This document shows, piece by piece, positions 38,939 to 50,217 of a stretch of 64,000 bases of DNA. Numbering within the stretch: the stretch's first letter is position 1; every line of letters starts with the position of its first letter. Where the stretch lies: positions 689,501 to 753,500 of the forward strand of contig MCGE01000016.1 in NCBI GenBank assembly GCA_002105175.1, in the 5' to 3' direction. The notes beneath the pieces were generated by a model, which had not been told where the DNA came from, did no database searches, and saw only the letters and a program-made list of their open reading frames with translations. A program made the position numbers and the translations under genes. Source of the DNA: Absidia repens. Its lineage: Eukaryota; Mucoromycota; Mucoromycetes; Mucorales; Cunninghamellaceae.

Positions 38939-40485
38939 ATGGTATGAGAGTTCGAAGGAATGAAAGAGAAAAATACTGAGAGGGTATGATAGTGATGGAC
39001 ACTGATACTGTATGAGTAATAATGATCTTGAAAAAATAAAAATAAAACACAAAGAATATGATGTATCCTTTTTCGATTAAAATATAAACGATCTAGTCAA
39101 TTGAGAAATAATATTGGTTCTGATTTGAAGTTGGCTTTGTAAGAAAGAGAGGGAAAAAGTAAACTATATACTACATGCAATGATAAAAGAATGGTTCAAC
39201 AATAAGAACAGAAAAATCAAAATAATGCTTTATATACAATGATGGTTATTGTTTGATATAGTGGGATGCCTTCAGGAGTGCATAAAAAAAAGGCAGATCG
39301 TGTGTTAAAAATTATATGCACCCTTCATTCATATTGAACATTCAAGACACGGTCATTTTTAGAACCCGACAACCAATCGTTTCACTGGCATAACCTAATC
39401 TTAGGCACCATGTGCGATTTTTGGTTGTGATGATACCGTTTATCAACAACCATTCTATCAATAAAATAAGGTAATAAGAAAAAAATAATAACTCTTAATA
39501 GATGTCGCACAGACGTCTAGTAATTGTAGCATATTCAGGTGCAAAAAAAAAGGTAAAGTCAAACTTAGCCCCTTTTCTTAAATCCATCAATGCTTTTCAC
39601 CAGGATCTCTTTTAGGTAATGATAAATTGAATAAAGAAGTTGATTGTAGGAAGATATATGAATAAAATGTAATAAAATTGTTTCATTGATCTGAATCTCA
39701 TTCTTATGAATGGCAGAAGTTGCATGAAAAACGTGCATCATAATTTTTAATGACTCGTCAGCCTACAAAATACTATCTGTACCAATTCTGGGTATGATAC
39801 CGCCAAAATACAAACTTGCATCATCAGCTTAAAAATAGATTTCTTTTTTTTTTCTCTCCAAAAATAAGAAATACACCTTTAATTGGTTCTAAGTAACACA
39901 TTCGAACCATAAATTTCATTGCACCAATTCGTAACCTGTTGCTCGGCCAAAAATAATCTTTCCCACTCAAATTTAGTTTATCACAAAATTGAAACATACC
40001 AGAGTACAATATATCTTTTTTTTTCAAAAAATATATAGATAAATATGGTCAGATATATTTTATTCAGATGTGTCTATAAATAAACTATAATAACTAACAC
40101 TGTGTATATCTTGTAAATCACAGTACCATTATATCTATTTCGAGGCGAGACTATTAGAAGAAGATGAATGTGGAGCATGTGGAATATGTGGAGCCATTGC
40201 GAGTGGGGAGAGATAATCGAAGGTATGTAAGGGAGGGGGCTGTCTTAAATAAGCTATGCCATTCTACCATAGGTGCCAAACTACTCTACTGTACAATGAA
40301 CCCCTTCATTGAACTTAACAGATATTTGTTCCATTTTGTCTGAAAGAGCATCAAAAGAAAAAAATACCACACATGCTACCCATGCTCAAAGATGGTCGTC
40401 ATTATACTGTCTTGAGAAGATATACCGTCATCTTTATAATATCAATATACAGTACTGTTGATTGTCATAAAAAAAAAAATTCACA
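38939..40485. other. Gene-poor spacer upstream of the chitin synthase gene
   Basis: About 1.5 kb of AT-rich DNA. The first few hundred bases are the chitin synthase promoter. Short ORFs are not supported by codon pattern or splice signals. No repeat was recognised before 40486. Confidence 0.45.
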
Positions 40486-41345
40486 TACCGACCACGTGCA
40501 TTTTTATTTACTCCCAATTTTTTCCCCGCCCGCACCTCTTTCTTTCCTTCTTTCTTTCTTTCCCTTTCTTTTTCCCTTTCAGTTTTTCTTCACCATTCAG
40601 CTTCTGTGGGGTCATTTTGGACCTAGAATTGTATCAGGACTAGTTTAGAAGCGTTTTCAACTCAGGGATTACAAGATGCATGGGGAATCCCTTTCATTGT
40701 GGATCTAGGATTTGGGATCGCCAATAGTTAGCTTTTTGGAGTCTTCATTAGCATAGTTTAGCCTTAGTTTAGCCTTAGTTTAGCCTTAGTTTAGCCTTAG
40801 TTTAGCCTTAGTTTAGCCTTAGTTTAGCCTTAGTTTAGTCTTAGTTTGTCCATAGTTTGTATTTTTCATATAAATAAAATATGTCTTTCTTGCCATACTT
40901 TAATGAAAAATGTCCATTAGTCTCACTCATGTCTTGCACAATAGCTCTTTTTGATGTCGACGCAATAGATTGATGTTGACTGTTTTTGTGTTCTAATAAA
41001 AAAAAAGCTGTCCCTCTAGTCTTTCGTATGCCTCATGCAGTACTGTTTGCTGCCTCTTATTCTACAATTATACCTTTAGATTAGTGTTTAACATTTGTAG
41101 GCTAGACGATACGATTTCTTTTTCTTCTCCCTCATGCTCCCTCATTGACATCCTTCGCGACAATGAAACCTCCTTTACATAGCTTTCACCAGTATACTTG
41201 AAATAAAATATACCCTTTTATCAACCTTCCTCTGACCCAACAAATAGTGATAAATGCTTCTATTGAAAATATTTTGCGTGTGTCCTATTAAACACCTGTA
41301 TTCTAGCAATAACAGTACTACCCATATCCAAATTGCCTTAACAAT
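40486..41345 (+). repeat. Dispersed non-coding repeat family, copy B (with 11-bp tandem expansion)
   Basis: Begins CCGACCACGTGCATTT, then pyrimidine-rich sequence and TTCACCATTCAGCTTC, GACTAGTTTAGAAG, AGGGATTACAAGATGCATGG, CCCTTTCATTGTGGATCTAG, a TTAGTTTAGCC array, CATAGTTTGTATTTTTC, AATGAAAAATGTCC, AGTCTCACTCATGTC, TTTAGATTAGTGTTTAAC and AATAAAATATACCCTTTTAT. The order matches the other copies. The 3' boundary is approximate. No ORF is shared between copies. Confidence 0.82.
40753..40851 (+). repeat. 11-bp tandem array (TTAGTTTAGCC)n
   Basis: About nine consecutive 11-bp units. The last two are variant (ending AGTC and GTCC). The other copies of the host repeat have only one or two TAGTTT units at this point. 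Confidence 0.9.
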
Positions 41346-41894
41346 TAGCTGATGGGCCTAGGCCACTTCATACGGAATATGGGGTTTTTCATACCCTTCC
41401 GGTTATATTAATAAACAAGGCAGCCACTTCAGAACTTTTTCTTAGCTCATGACCACTTTTCTCCCTTGAGTGTCAGCAACTCATCGGCAAATCTAGGTTA
41501 TCTAATAACAAAGGTGATAACATATATCCTGTTTGTTACTATTTTCAGTACGTTGTTTTTCAGATCTTCTATTATCACATATTATCGTCCCCTAGCGTTT
41601 GTTGTACGAATCCTACTTCATTTTGAAATTGATCACTACATGCGAAAACATGAGCCAAATTAACGACAATCCTAGTACACGAGTTGCATTTCTAATTGCA
41701 CACAAAGAGTCAAGGGCTATCATATTATATAAAGATATAGATCCTTCAATGGAGAAGACATTTTGGCAATAAAAATACAGATATTTTATTGGAGGAGCAT
41801 TGATAATAAAAATACATATAATACATAAAAGGTCTAAAACTATTCTAATCTATTGCAATGTACTATATTCTATGACTGATGTTTCCATATGGCA
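41346..41894. other. Spacer with no recognised gene
   Basis: AT-rich. It may include the ragged end of the dispersed repeat and the 3' flank of the minus-strand nucleotidase gene. Confidence 0.4.
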
Positions 41895-43662
41895 TCAAAA
41901 CGGGTGACCTAAGTTTCCGCCATCAATCAATGTTTCCACGACACGTTCACTATAAAAAGAAATCATTGGTTGTCAAAATCAACGATTGTCTGCAGCTACG
42001 ATATATTTGTCTGGACTTACTGAGGTAAATAGATACGGTTCGGGTAAAACACATAGTCTTGCTAGAAAAAACAAAGTTGGGAAAAAGGAAAATCAGTATG
42101 ATATCATATATATACAAAGAAGTGTAAGAAGATGTTTACCGGTACAGCATTAAGGTTGCTAATAGAAGATGTGTAAATGTCCGCAAACTAGAAATCAATA
42201 AATAAAAAAAGACAAATCAGTATACCATCACATTTGCATTTGAAGAAATGATATTACCTTTCGAATCTTGTTGGCGAAAAAGGTAGGGTTATTGTTTGTA
42301 CGGAAGACACTACCAAAATGACGGTTGAAGACAATCTTGAGTTCCAAGCGAGCTGCGGCTCGTTCAGCACGCCAAGCCTCGATCATACCATCCAGTCCTT
42401 CAGGTCGTTTACAAGCATCATAGCTCTGAGCTTCCTTGAGCAACTGTTCTAATCGTAGTAACCACGATAATGTGTGCCGGTAGGATGGTGTGTTGCGAAT
42501 ATCGATTTCTTCGGCTAATTCATGTATGATAGCACCCTAATAATAAGACAAAACAAAAAATGAGTTCGAGTCAGTAACAATAAGCACTATTTATTTGGTC
42601 ATTAATTTTGTCGTTGTTACCGTTCGCCACCCTTGTTGCATAGTAGGATCCACAAGATCGGAATAGACATGATCACCAAAATAAAGCACCCTCTGACCGG
42701 ACCTGAAACAAAAAAGAACATATCAATACAAGCTCTTAACCAAATTTTTCTTTTTCGTTTAAAATACTTACCACCCAGTCAATCTTGAAAAGTCGCTCAA
42801 ATTCCCACCTTGATAAACTTCCCCTGGCTCGAATTTGGTAACCGCATCCCAGGTAGGTTCTCGGGTACGTCGGAATGGTCGTCGAGATAGGTAAAAATCA
42901 GGTTTCCTGGCAGAGACAATAACGCAATCAAATAGATCACGCCAGTTGGGACTTGAGGTAAGATATTTCATGCCAATATCACTAAAAAAGAATATGAGAC
43001 AAGTTGATAAGCATTGTCACTTTCTAGTCACACCTATTTACTTACATGAATGGTAATGTACTGTTTGTCATTAAGAATGTTTTCTTGCCACCCTTTCGAA
43101 GGTTTTCCAAATATTCGACCAATTTAGGAGCTGGATCCAAAAATCGTGAGATATCCTTATTGATAGCAGAATGAATTCGACCGCCCATTCCCATGAGATG
43201 AGATCCAGTGTGCACTACCCTTGCTGCTTGGCTGACATCATCACAAAGGTATCTAGGATGAAAACTAAAGAGATAGAGAGAATACCAATATCATTTTGGT
43301 TGTTACCGATATGTCGCTTCCTCTTTTCCTCCCTCCATCCCTCCCTCCTGTTTCTTACCTAATATTGTTTTCCCTAAAGTATTGTAAAACATCGCAGAGA
43401 ATACAGGCTTGAGGAGTGGAAAACAAGTCGTTCAGTTGAAACATATTGTTGTGGAGATAATTCGGAGCAATGTGTAATCCACGATGAAGATCGATCACTT
43501 CGTTCCGGTTGCTGATGGGCTCCCTACCAACTAAAATAAAACAAATGTAACTAATGTGTGAGATGGGATATTTCAAATTACTCATTTACACTCACCGTAA
43601 ACTGTATTAAGTTGAATGTTGGACATGTTGTCTATTTTCATCAACCAGCCATTGTTGTAATC

Positions 43663-43693
<31 letters not shown>

Positions 43694-44495
43694 AGTTCAT
43701 TATTATATATTAAAAGTCATCAATGCCTTGGAACATTTCCATATATCTTACCGTAATGAAGGCCACGAATAGCAAAGTTCGGGTCGTACTGAAAATCTAT
43801 GATTATTAAAGAAAGTACAAATATTTAGCTATATATGATCCATTTTCCACATCATGATATTTGCTTTACCCTTAATTTGTTTCGGATACCGCAGCATATC
43901 GACCAAGATTTCTTTGATGATATCATAGATTGATTTTGACAGTTCATGACTATAGTTGGCAAGTGTATACTAAACCCCCTGCAATTAGGCTTTTTTTTAA
44001 CAAATGTTTTATCCATATCATTTCCACTTACGTCGTAATCGAATCCATATACTTCTACTTGTCCCAAGTCTAGTTCATTGTTCACAAATCTATAATATAA
44101 CAGTGCAAAAGTTCATGCTTAGTCAATTTTCTTTAGTATTGAAGGATACAAGCGTCAAAAACTTACACATCTTCGGGCGAGGTAGCCGCCAAACCATAGA
44201 TAGAGTCGGGCAGTTCGGAATGGCTGTATTGAGATGCTTGATTCCTTGTTTTTTCTTGAATGATCTTTGAAATAGGGTCATTTGTCATGGGTAAGATGGT
44301 GGCATTATCTAGCTTTGCGGCATTAATGTGCTTGAGTTTCTTCTCTTGGTACTTTTGGGTGAAATGAGCTAAAGCGTTTTCCAACGGTTCCGTATATGAA
44401 AGTGAGTGTTGATAGTGATAACGGCGATAACGATGAGATAACAGGACATAAGGAGCCGTATGAGCCCTGGAACATGATATGGACCGAAGCATCAT
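41895..44495 (-). CDS. HAD-superfamily 5'-nucleotidase domain protein (NT5DC2/3-like), probably mitochondrial
   Basis: Thirteen exons close in phase to 563 residues: 44495-44167, 44089-44032, 43969-43870, 43796-43752, 43661-43596, 43530-43359, 43252-43046, 42981-42772, 42702-42621, 42536-42258, 42187-42140, 42061-42021, 41949-41895. The family start [15 protein letters not shown] has the nucleophile Asp of HAD hydrolases. [10 protein letters not shown] is motif II, and [13 protein letters not shown] is motif [19 protein letters not shown] is typical of the cytosolic-nucleotidase IG branch. The N-terminus [16 protein letters not shown] plus the following Arg/Tyr/His stretch lacks acidic residues and looks like a mitochondrial presequence. 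The true substrate of NT5DC proteins is not established. Confidence 0.9.
43662..43682. repeat. (TA)n tract at a nucleotidase-gene splice acceptor
   Basis: On the minus strand the intron before exon 5 ends in a TA repeat directly followed by the acceptor AG. Confidence 0.65.
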
Positions 44496-47400
44496 ATTAA
44501 GGATCGCGGAAAAGAGAAGGGAAGCGCAATAAAAAAAAAAAAAAAAAAAAAAAAAAGGAATGGGGTAATGCCGATTTTTACCGCAATGGCAAAAAATGCA
44601 GCCGATCCACCGAGTCGGCATTTGAAATGCAATTTAACGAGGATAAAAACAGTAATATTGCACTTTCTTTTCTTATTAGCTTGCAAACTGTTTTATTCAC
44701 TTTCTCACGTAGTTGCTAGTTACTATACGCATACCTACTCAAGATACACTTGAGATAGGTAATTAGACGACATTGAAGATCAAAATGGACTGCCAATGTA
44801 GTCAAGGTTTTTCTACATCCTCTATAACCCATAATAAAGCACTCGAATCCATGCTCCCCAGGTACAAAAAAAAAAAAAAAAAAAAAGTAAAAAATCAATT
44901 TCTGAACAAGGCAAATATAATAATAAACCCATTACAGTCTCATCCGTTCGTTTGTATTTGAATAGATAAATATTCTATTTAAGTATTGCCGTCAAATTGC
45001 TTGTATCGAAACCATTGATCATTTTTGGTCAAGAAGTTGTGTGGTAAATCTAAATGAATAGCTCAAGAAAATATTGAATATGTCTTTTTATTACTAGCAA
45101 ACTGGACATCCCTCAACCTGATATCATGGTAACCGGAAAACTGTGTACAATAAATTCAAGGCTTTACGCTTTGTTGGTGACGGGTAAATGGAGCCTGATT
45201 GTCACTAATATTTTTTATATTTCCTTTCAAAAATAGAAGGTATTGGAATAAATTTTCTGGAACAAACGTTTAGGTCACGACTACCCAGGTATAAGCAAAC
45301 AGGGGAACCATCAGCATTGCTTCAGTATCACTGGAGGGGGGGAAGGGACAGCACGAAAAGGGAATAACAAATGACAAGGAAGGATTCTCATGTGACGTTA
45401 CGGAAAACCTATCATTGATGCAGGTATCGGCAGCAACAGGTGCATCAGTGTAATATACTATGATTTATCGATTGGTGCGAATTTTGGCATTCCTGCTAGG
45501 TATCAGGTGACAAGTGGCAATGTTTTGTTGGATTACATATCGACCTTTTTTATAGCATGGGATGGTGAAATGACTTGTCTTGATACTTGCATTGGCGTGT
45601 AATAGCATCATTAAAGGTCATTACAACAGTGGTTGATCTTGGACCAAATCATTGTGTCACTGGGTGTCTTTTTGATGGTCATTAGCTTTAGTTTTGGATT
45701 TAGCTATAGCGTATAGTAAATTGTCGTTTATTTATATTGCTATTTTTTGATTACATATTTTGTTTATTTACTTTTGAATAAAACCCATTTTTTATCGTCT
45801 TCTTATCTCAACTTCATTTTATGCATACTTTGGGCTTTGAGCGTTTAGCCCCTGAATTTTTTCTTTTTTATTATTCCTACAAATAGATAGAATTCTCACC
45901 AGGACATCATTATCAATTATCAATATCACATCATCAACACCACGCCATCATATGTCTTATCAGTTGCAATGACTACATTAATGGTATATGTAATGGATTG
46001 TACACAACATGTATGGTATAGTGCAAGGGATATTGGGAGCACTTATCCGGGAAATAGAAAAAAGGGGAAATTTGGAGCACGTGAGCCTGACATCCCTTCT
46101 GAAAGCAAACTTAAACAAGTATACATTTGCCGACTTGAGTGGCTACTTCCAGAACATACTTTGTTAAACTAAGGATAGTGTACCTTTACATTGACTCGAG
46201 TGGGAAATAATCAAAACCAGCAATTTCAGGGAAAGTATAGTGTCAACAATGACTAACACATGGTGTATTTTATACAAAAATGAAAAAAGACCCATACTGT
46301 ATTTGTAACCATCCCACACCACACTCTCTCCCCACACATACTCTTTTTGTACTAACAGTTTTTGATCGGAAGAATCCTATCCCTCTTTTCCAAATATAAC
46401 AGAAACCCCTTAATTATTACATCACTATGCACTAATTCTGGGGAGTCGATCCAGGAAATCGCATCCTATTTCTCCATTCTGTTTTATTGTAGCAGAGCCC
46501 GAGGGAGAATTCATGCGAGAAACAAAAAAAATCCCAATGGTTAATTTTCTGGATTTCATTCTCCGATTTGACAGATTGTTAAATTAATGCTTTTTCCACG
46601 TTACCAATTGCTAGATAGTGCCATACTGTCTAGTATATTGTTATAAATAAACATGAAAACATGATTTTTATTTTTGTCGTGACACATGAATGTCAAAATG
46701 GCGTATGATGGTTGAGTTAAAAATTGATACCAGCATACATTCATTGTGTAGATGATCCTGTATAATTTGGCAGCACTGTATCGCAGAAAAAGTAATTAAA
46801 AAAAAAAAAACAGCGAATTGCAATTTTTTTTTACTTTTCTTTTGCTTTTGTATGTTTTGACAGAATTAAAGAAGAATAGAATATTTGAAAAGAAAACAAT
46901 AACACACATGTATGATTGTATTTCTTGTATACGCTGAGTCTAAACATATATATTGATTATGTACGTACAATTGACACTATGATTTCTACATGTGCTATCT
47001 GTATGGTGTGGGTACAGCACTATACACAATATTACATATCATCCAATTACGTTTCTGCTTTCTCTCTATAACACTTTTCTTTTCTTTTTCCTTTCTCTCC
47101 GTCTCTCTCTTTCTCTTTTCTTCTCTCCTTTAATTATATATTTTATGTATCACGGTTTCCCCCTCTTACCCCTATTTTTTCCTTTTTCTGATTTATGCGG
47201 AAATCTTTTTTTTTTTCAGGTACATCGGTACACACTTCCAGAACATACCCCTAGTTTTTATCTCCTCCTCTTTCCATTTTCTTATCACCAATAGTAATTT
47301 TCCTTTTGTGTCCCCCATTATCTATATTCGCTATCCAACATTCTTTGATAGCATTCAAACTGTATCTGATTTTTTGAAATGTTCAAACTCCGCGTCGACA

Positions 47401-47872
47401 TAAACAAATATAAAAAAGCAGGCAATTTTATTTTTCCTTTCCTTTCTTTCCATTTCATATTTATTTTTATTCACATTTTTTCGTTTCCCTATTTATTTAT
47501 TTTTATCGGTGTAAAATTTTTCTTTTATATTATATACAAACAACCTACGAATCCATTTATTCAACGTTGGCTTTGATCTGCTTACATATCTGATTTACCA
47601 ACGCATACCCCCCTTCCATCAAATTTGCCATACTACATCAACTGGTCATCTTTTTGATTATTACTTTATTGTATTTCTATTGTATGTCCTTTTGATTAAC
47701 GCTCTCTCAATTTATATATACGTGCAATAAAGATCTCTATTATTGTCACCATTGTCTTTACCACTCTCTTTTGAGAATCGCTACACACCCTTTATATACA
47801 TTACACGTCATTATATTTTATATTTTGTATTTAACAAACCTATCACAAACAACAGTCTCTATTTTTTTTATC
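44496..47872. other. 3.4-kb gene-poor region upstream of the homeobox gene
   Basis: The longest stretch without a supported gene. The largest ORFs (under 100 codons) lack splice continuity or recognisable composition. An A26 tract lies at 44532-44557. From about 47,000 to the homeobox start the plus strand is strongly pyrimidine-rich, as in a long promoter or 5' leader. No copy of the dispersed repeat was detected here. Confidence 0.5.
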
Positions 47873-49460
47873 ATGGACACCAGCAATTTGCCACCTTTAC
47901 CTGGACTTGAACGCATATCATCATCCTGCTCCACTTCTTCGATCTGTACAACATCAACAATGTCATCCTCAGCAGACACCACCATACTTTCGGATGAGCA
48001 TGTATCAAACTTGGATTATCTTCAATTATCTCCTTCTGAATCAGCAACTACCGGAACGACAAAAAGACGCAAAAGACAAAATTCGGTCATGATCATCAAA
48101 CCCACCCGATGGTCCCCACCTGTATGTCAAGGTCAACAATCACAGCCACAAAACCATCATCATCATCATCATCACAATGACACAAACAATTCTTACAATG
48201 AAAAAAATGGGACTAACAACGCCCTGTCATCAACGGCAATTGATACCGACTTTAAACCAACCTTTTACAATCCGAATGAAGTCAAGCACCGACGACGTAT
48301 CTCGACGTACCAATGTAGTGTTTTGGAAGAGGAATATCAAACCAACACCAAACCTACTGCAGCAAAGCGATACCAATTGGCAGAACAACTTGATATGACA
48401 CCAAGGACTGTACAAATATGGTTCCAAAACAAGCGGGCAAAAGCAAAACAACATCATCATCACCAGCAGCAGCAACAGAAAAACAAACCAGTAGCACCAT
48501 CCACTTGCCATCATTCAACACCAAAGACTTCGATATCAACAACGAAATCAGAAGCTTCGTCTACTTCGCTTTCTGCAACCATGCCTCTGGATATGTTTAC
48601 ATTTGATGATGGAAGGTTGGATCCTGTTTATTTGATCGATGACCATAGTGCGGCAACTTTACCATCTTCTGTGTCCTCACCGTCACTTTCCAAATGCGGA
48701 ACAATGCTGCCTTCGAATGAGGATGATCATGAAGCCGCTGCAGTCGCGGCACCAATGACTGGCGTTTATGATACAAGCATGATGGGTAATCACGGGACCA
48801 CACAATTGGCACCAGCAGCACCAGCACCAGCACCAGAAATATCGTCACCACTATTACCCTCATCGGAAACAACCGGTATATGCGATGCTTTTACAATGTG
48901 GCCACATCCAAACGACGCTCACCACAATCTACAATCATTGCCACCTCAAGATACCTTGCCTCAATTTTCTTCAGCAACAACATCTTCCTCTTCAACCCCT
49001 TTACAACAACAATTCTCGTCACTGGATTTATTTTCTGTCTTACAGCCATACCAGCAGCAATCACACGACACAATGGACGGCATTGAACAAGGCAAAAACA
49101 TGATCAATTCATCGATGGACCCTCCCTCTTCACCACGGACATACAGCATATCAAAGCAGAATGATGACGAGAAACAGCAGCAGCAGCAACACCAGCAACA
49201 GCATTGTCACGATTGTTCTTTTGATCAGCCATTCACGCAGAAATTATCAACTGACCCGGGATTCGGTACTTCTATGGTTCCAACATGGCCCTATATGATG
49301 AATCAGCATGTAAGTTATCATCCCCTCTTCAAACTAGCAATGGATTCTTATCTTTTTTTCTTTTTTTTTTTTATAATAATATCAGGCAATACAAAATGAC
49401 TATCTCGACTTTGTTTTGGACCAAGATGATTGGATGGGCCCTTTTTATGCTTGTGCATGA
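47873..49460 (+). CDS. Homeodomain transcription factor
   Basis: Two exons (47873-49309 and 49386-49460) encode 503 residues. The homeodomain runs from about residue 142: KHRRRISTYQCSVLEEEYQT, then PTAAKRYQLAEQLDMTPRTV and the recognition helix QIWFQNKRAKAK. A typical 60-residue HD is seen, without a TALE insertion. Flanks are low-complexity: a His7 run before, His/Gln runs after, Ala/Pro and Gln tracts later. The last 25 residues, encoded by exon 2, are acidic and aromatic (NDYLDFVLDQDDWMG), like an activation domain. It is presumably nuclear and DNA-binding; targets are unknown. The ATG at 47873 follows a long pyrimidine-rich leader; an in-frame upstream ATG at 47771 adds UTR-like sequence and was not preferred. 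Confidence 0.9.
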
Positions 49461-50217
49461 ATTAGATCACCAACTCTTTTTGAATTCCCGTTGGACCCTC
49501 GGTTATTCTCTCTTTTTTTTTTATGCCCTCCCCACCGTCCCATGTCATTCCTTTTCCCCATAGGTCGTTTTCTATGTTATCTCCCCCTCCCCCTCCCCCT
49601 GCCGTTTATGTATATATGATTATGCTTATTTTTTATGTTTTATTTTATTCTATGACTCCCCTTCCTCTCCTTCTCATATCCACACACTCTCTCTATTTGA
49701 TGATTATGTAGTACTAGTCTTATTTTTTATTAACGTTTGCCCCTATGATTTTTTTTTCTTTTCTTCTTCTTTCTTATTTATTTGATGAAATCCTTATATA
49801 TATATACCTATATATCCCCTTATCTCCATGTTGTGTGGTTGGATGTACTTTGACAAACAACTCCAGCTCACTCACCCAATAAAATATCACATGATTGTAA
49901 ATTATTCTCTGTCTTCCTATTTTTGTTGATGATGATGATGATGATCTCTGCTTATTGTGTTTTATGAATTCGTATTTTTTTTTTTTTTTTTTTTGTGCAC
50001 CACCACACCATATCATAGATATCCCAGGGTTCTACGTGATTTTTAGTGTAACTTTATATTATAATCGGACAATTTTATATTTTTTGACAGTATGGGGTAA
50101 AATTAAGAGCGACACGGAAGTGGGTTTCAATTTCCGTCACATAAAAAACAAATTTTTTTTTGTACTTCTTTTTTTTTTTTTTTTTTTCCTTTCTTTCATC
50201 AAATTGTATACTATTTT
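49461..50217. other. Spacer between homeobox and K+ channel genes
   Basis: No gene. It contains homeobox 3' flank with pyrimidine-rich sequence, a (GAT)n run near 49927, and T-tracts before the channel start. Confidence 0.5.

Noticed and set aside
35163..39050. Functional cluster of cell-wall or cell-cycle genes around APC2 and chitin synthase
   Set aside because: Neighbours belong to unrelated pathways (complex I, APC/C, chitin, nucleotidase). Shared strand alone is not evidence of co-regulation.
38939..39052. Upstream in-frame extension of chitin synthase giving a hydrophobic N-terminus
   Set aside because: The extension has Phe/Ser/Leu composition typical of a translated pyrimidine-rich leader, and class IV enzymes normally start with a hydrophilic cytosolic segment like [12 protein letters not shown].
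39824..40027. Small ORFs in the 39-40 kb spacer
   Set aside because: Short, Lys/Phe-rich readings of AT-rich sequence with no splice partners or family resemblance.
45969..46172. ORF of 67 codons in the large spacer
   Set aside because: No intron-exon continuity, no domain, and its length is within the chance range for this base composition.
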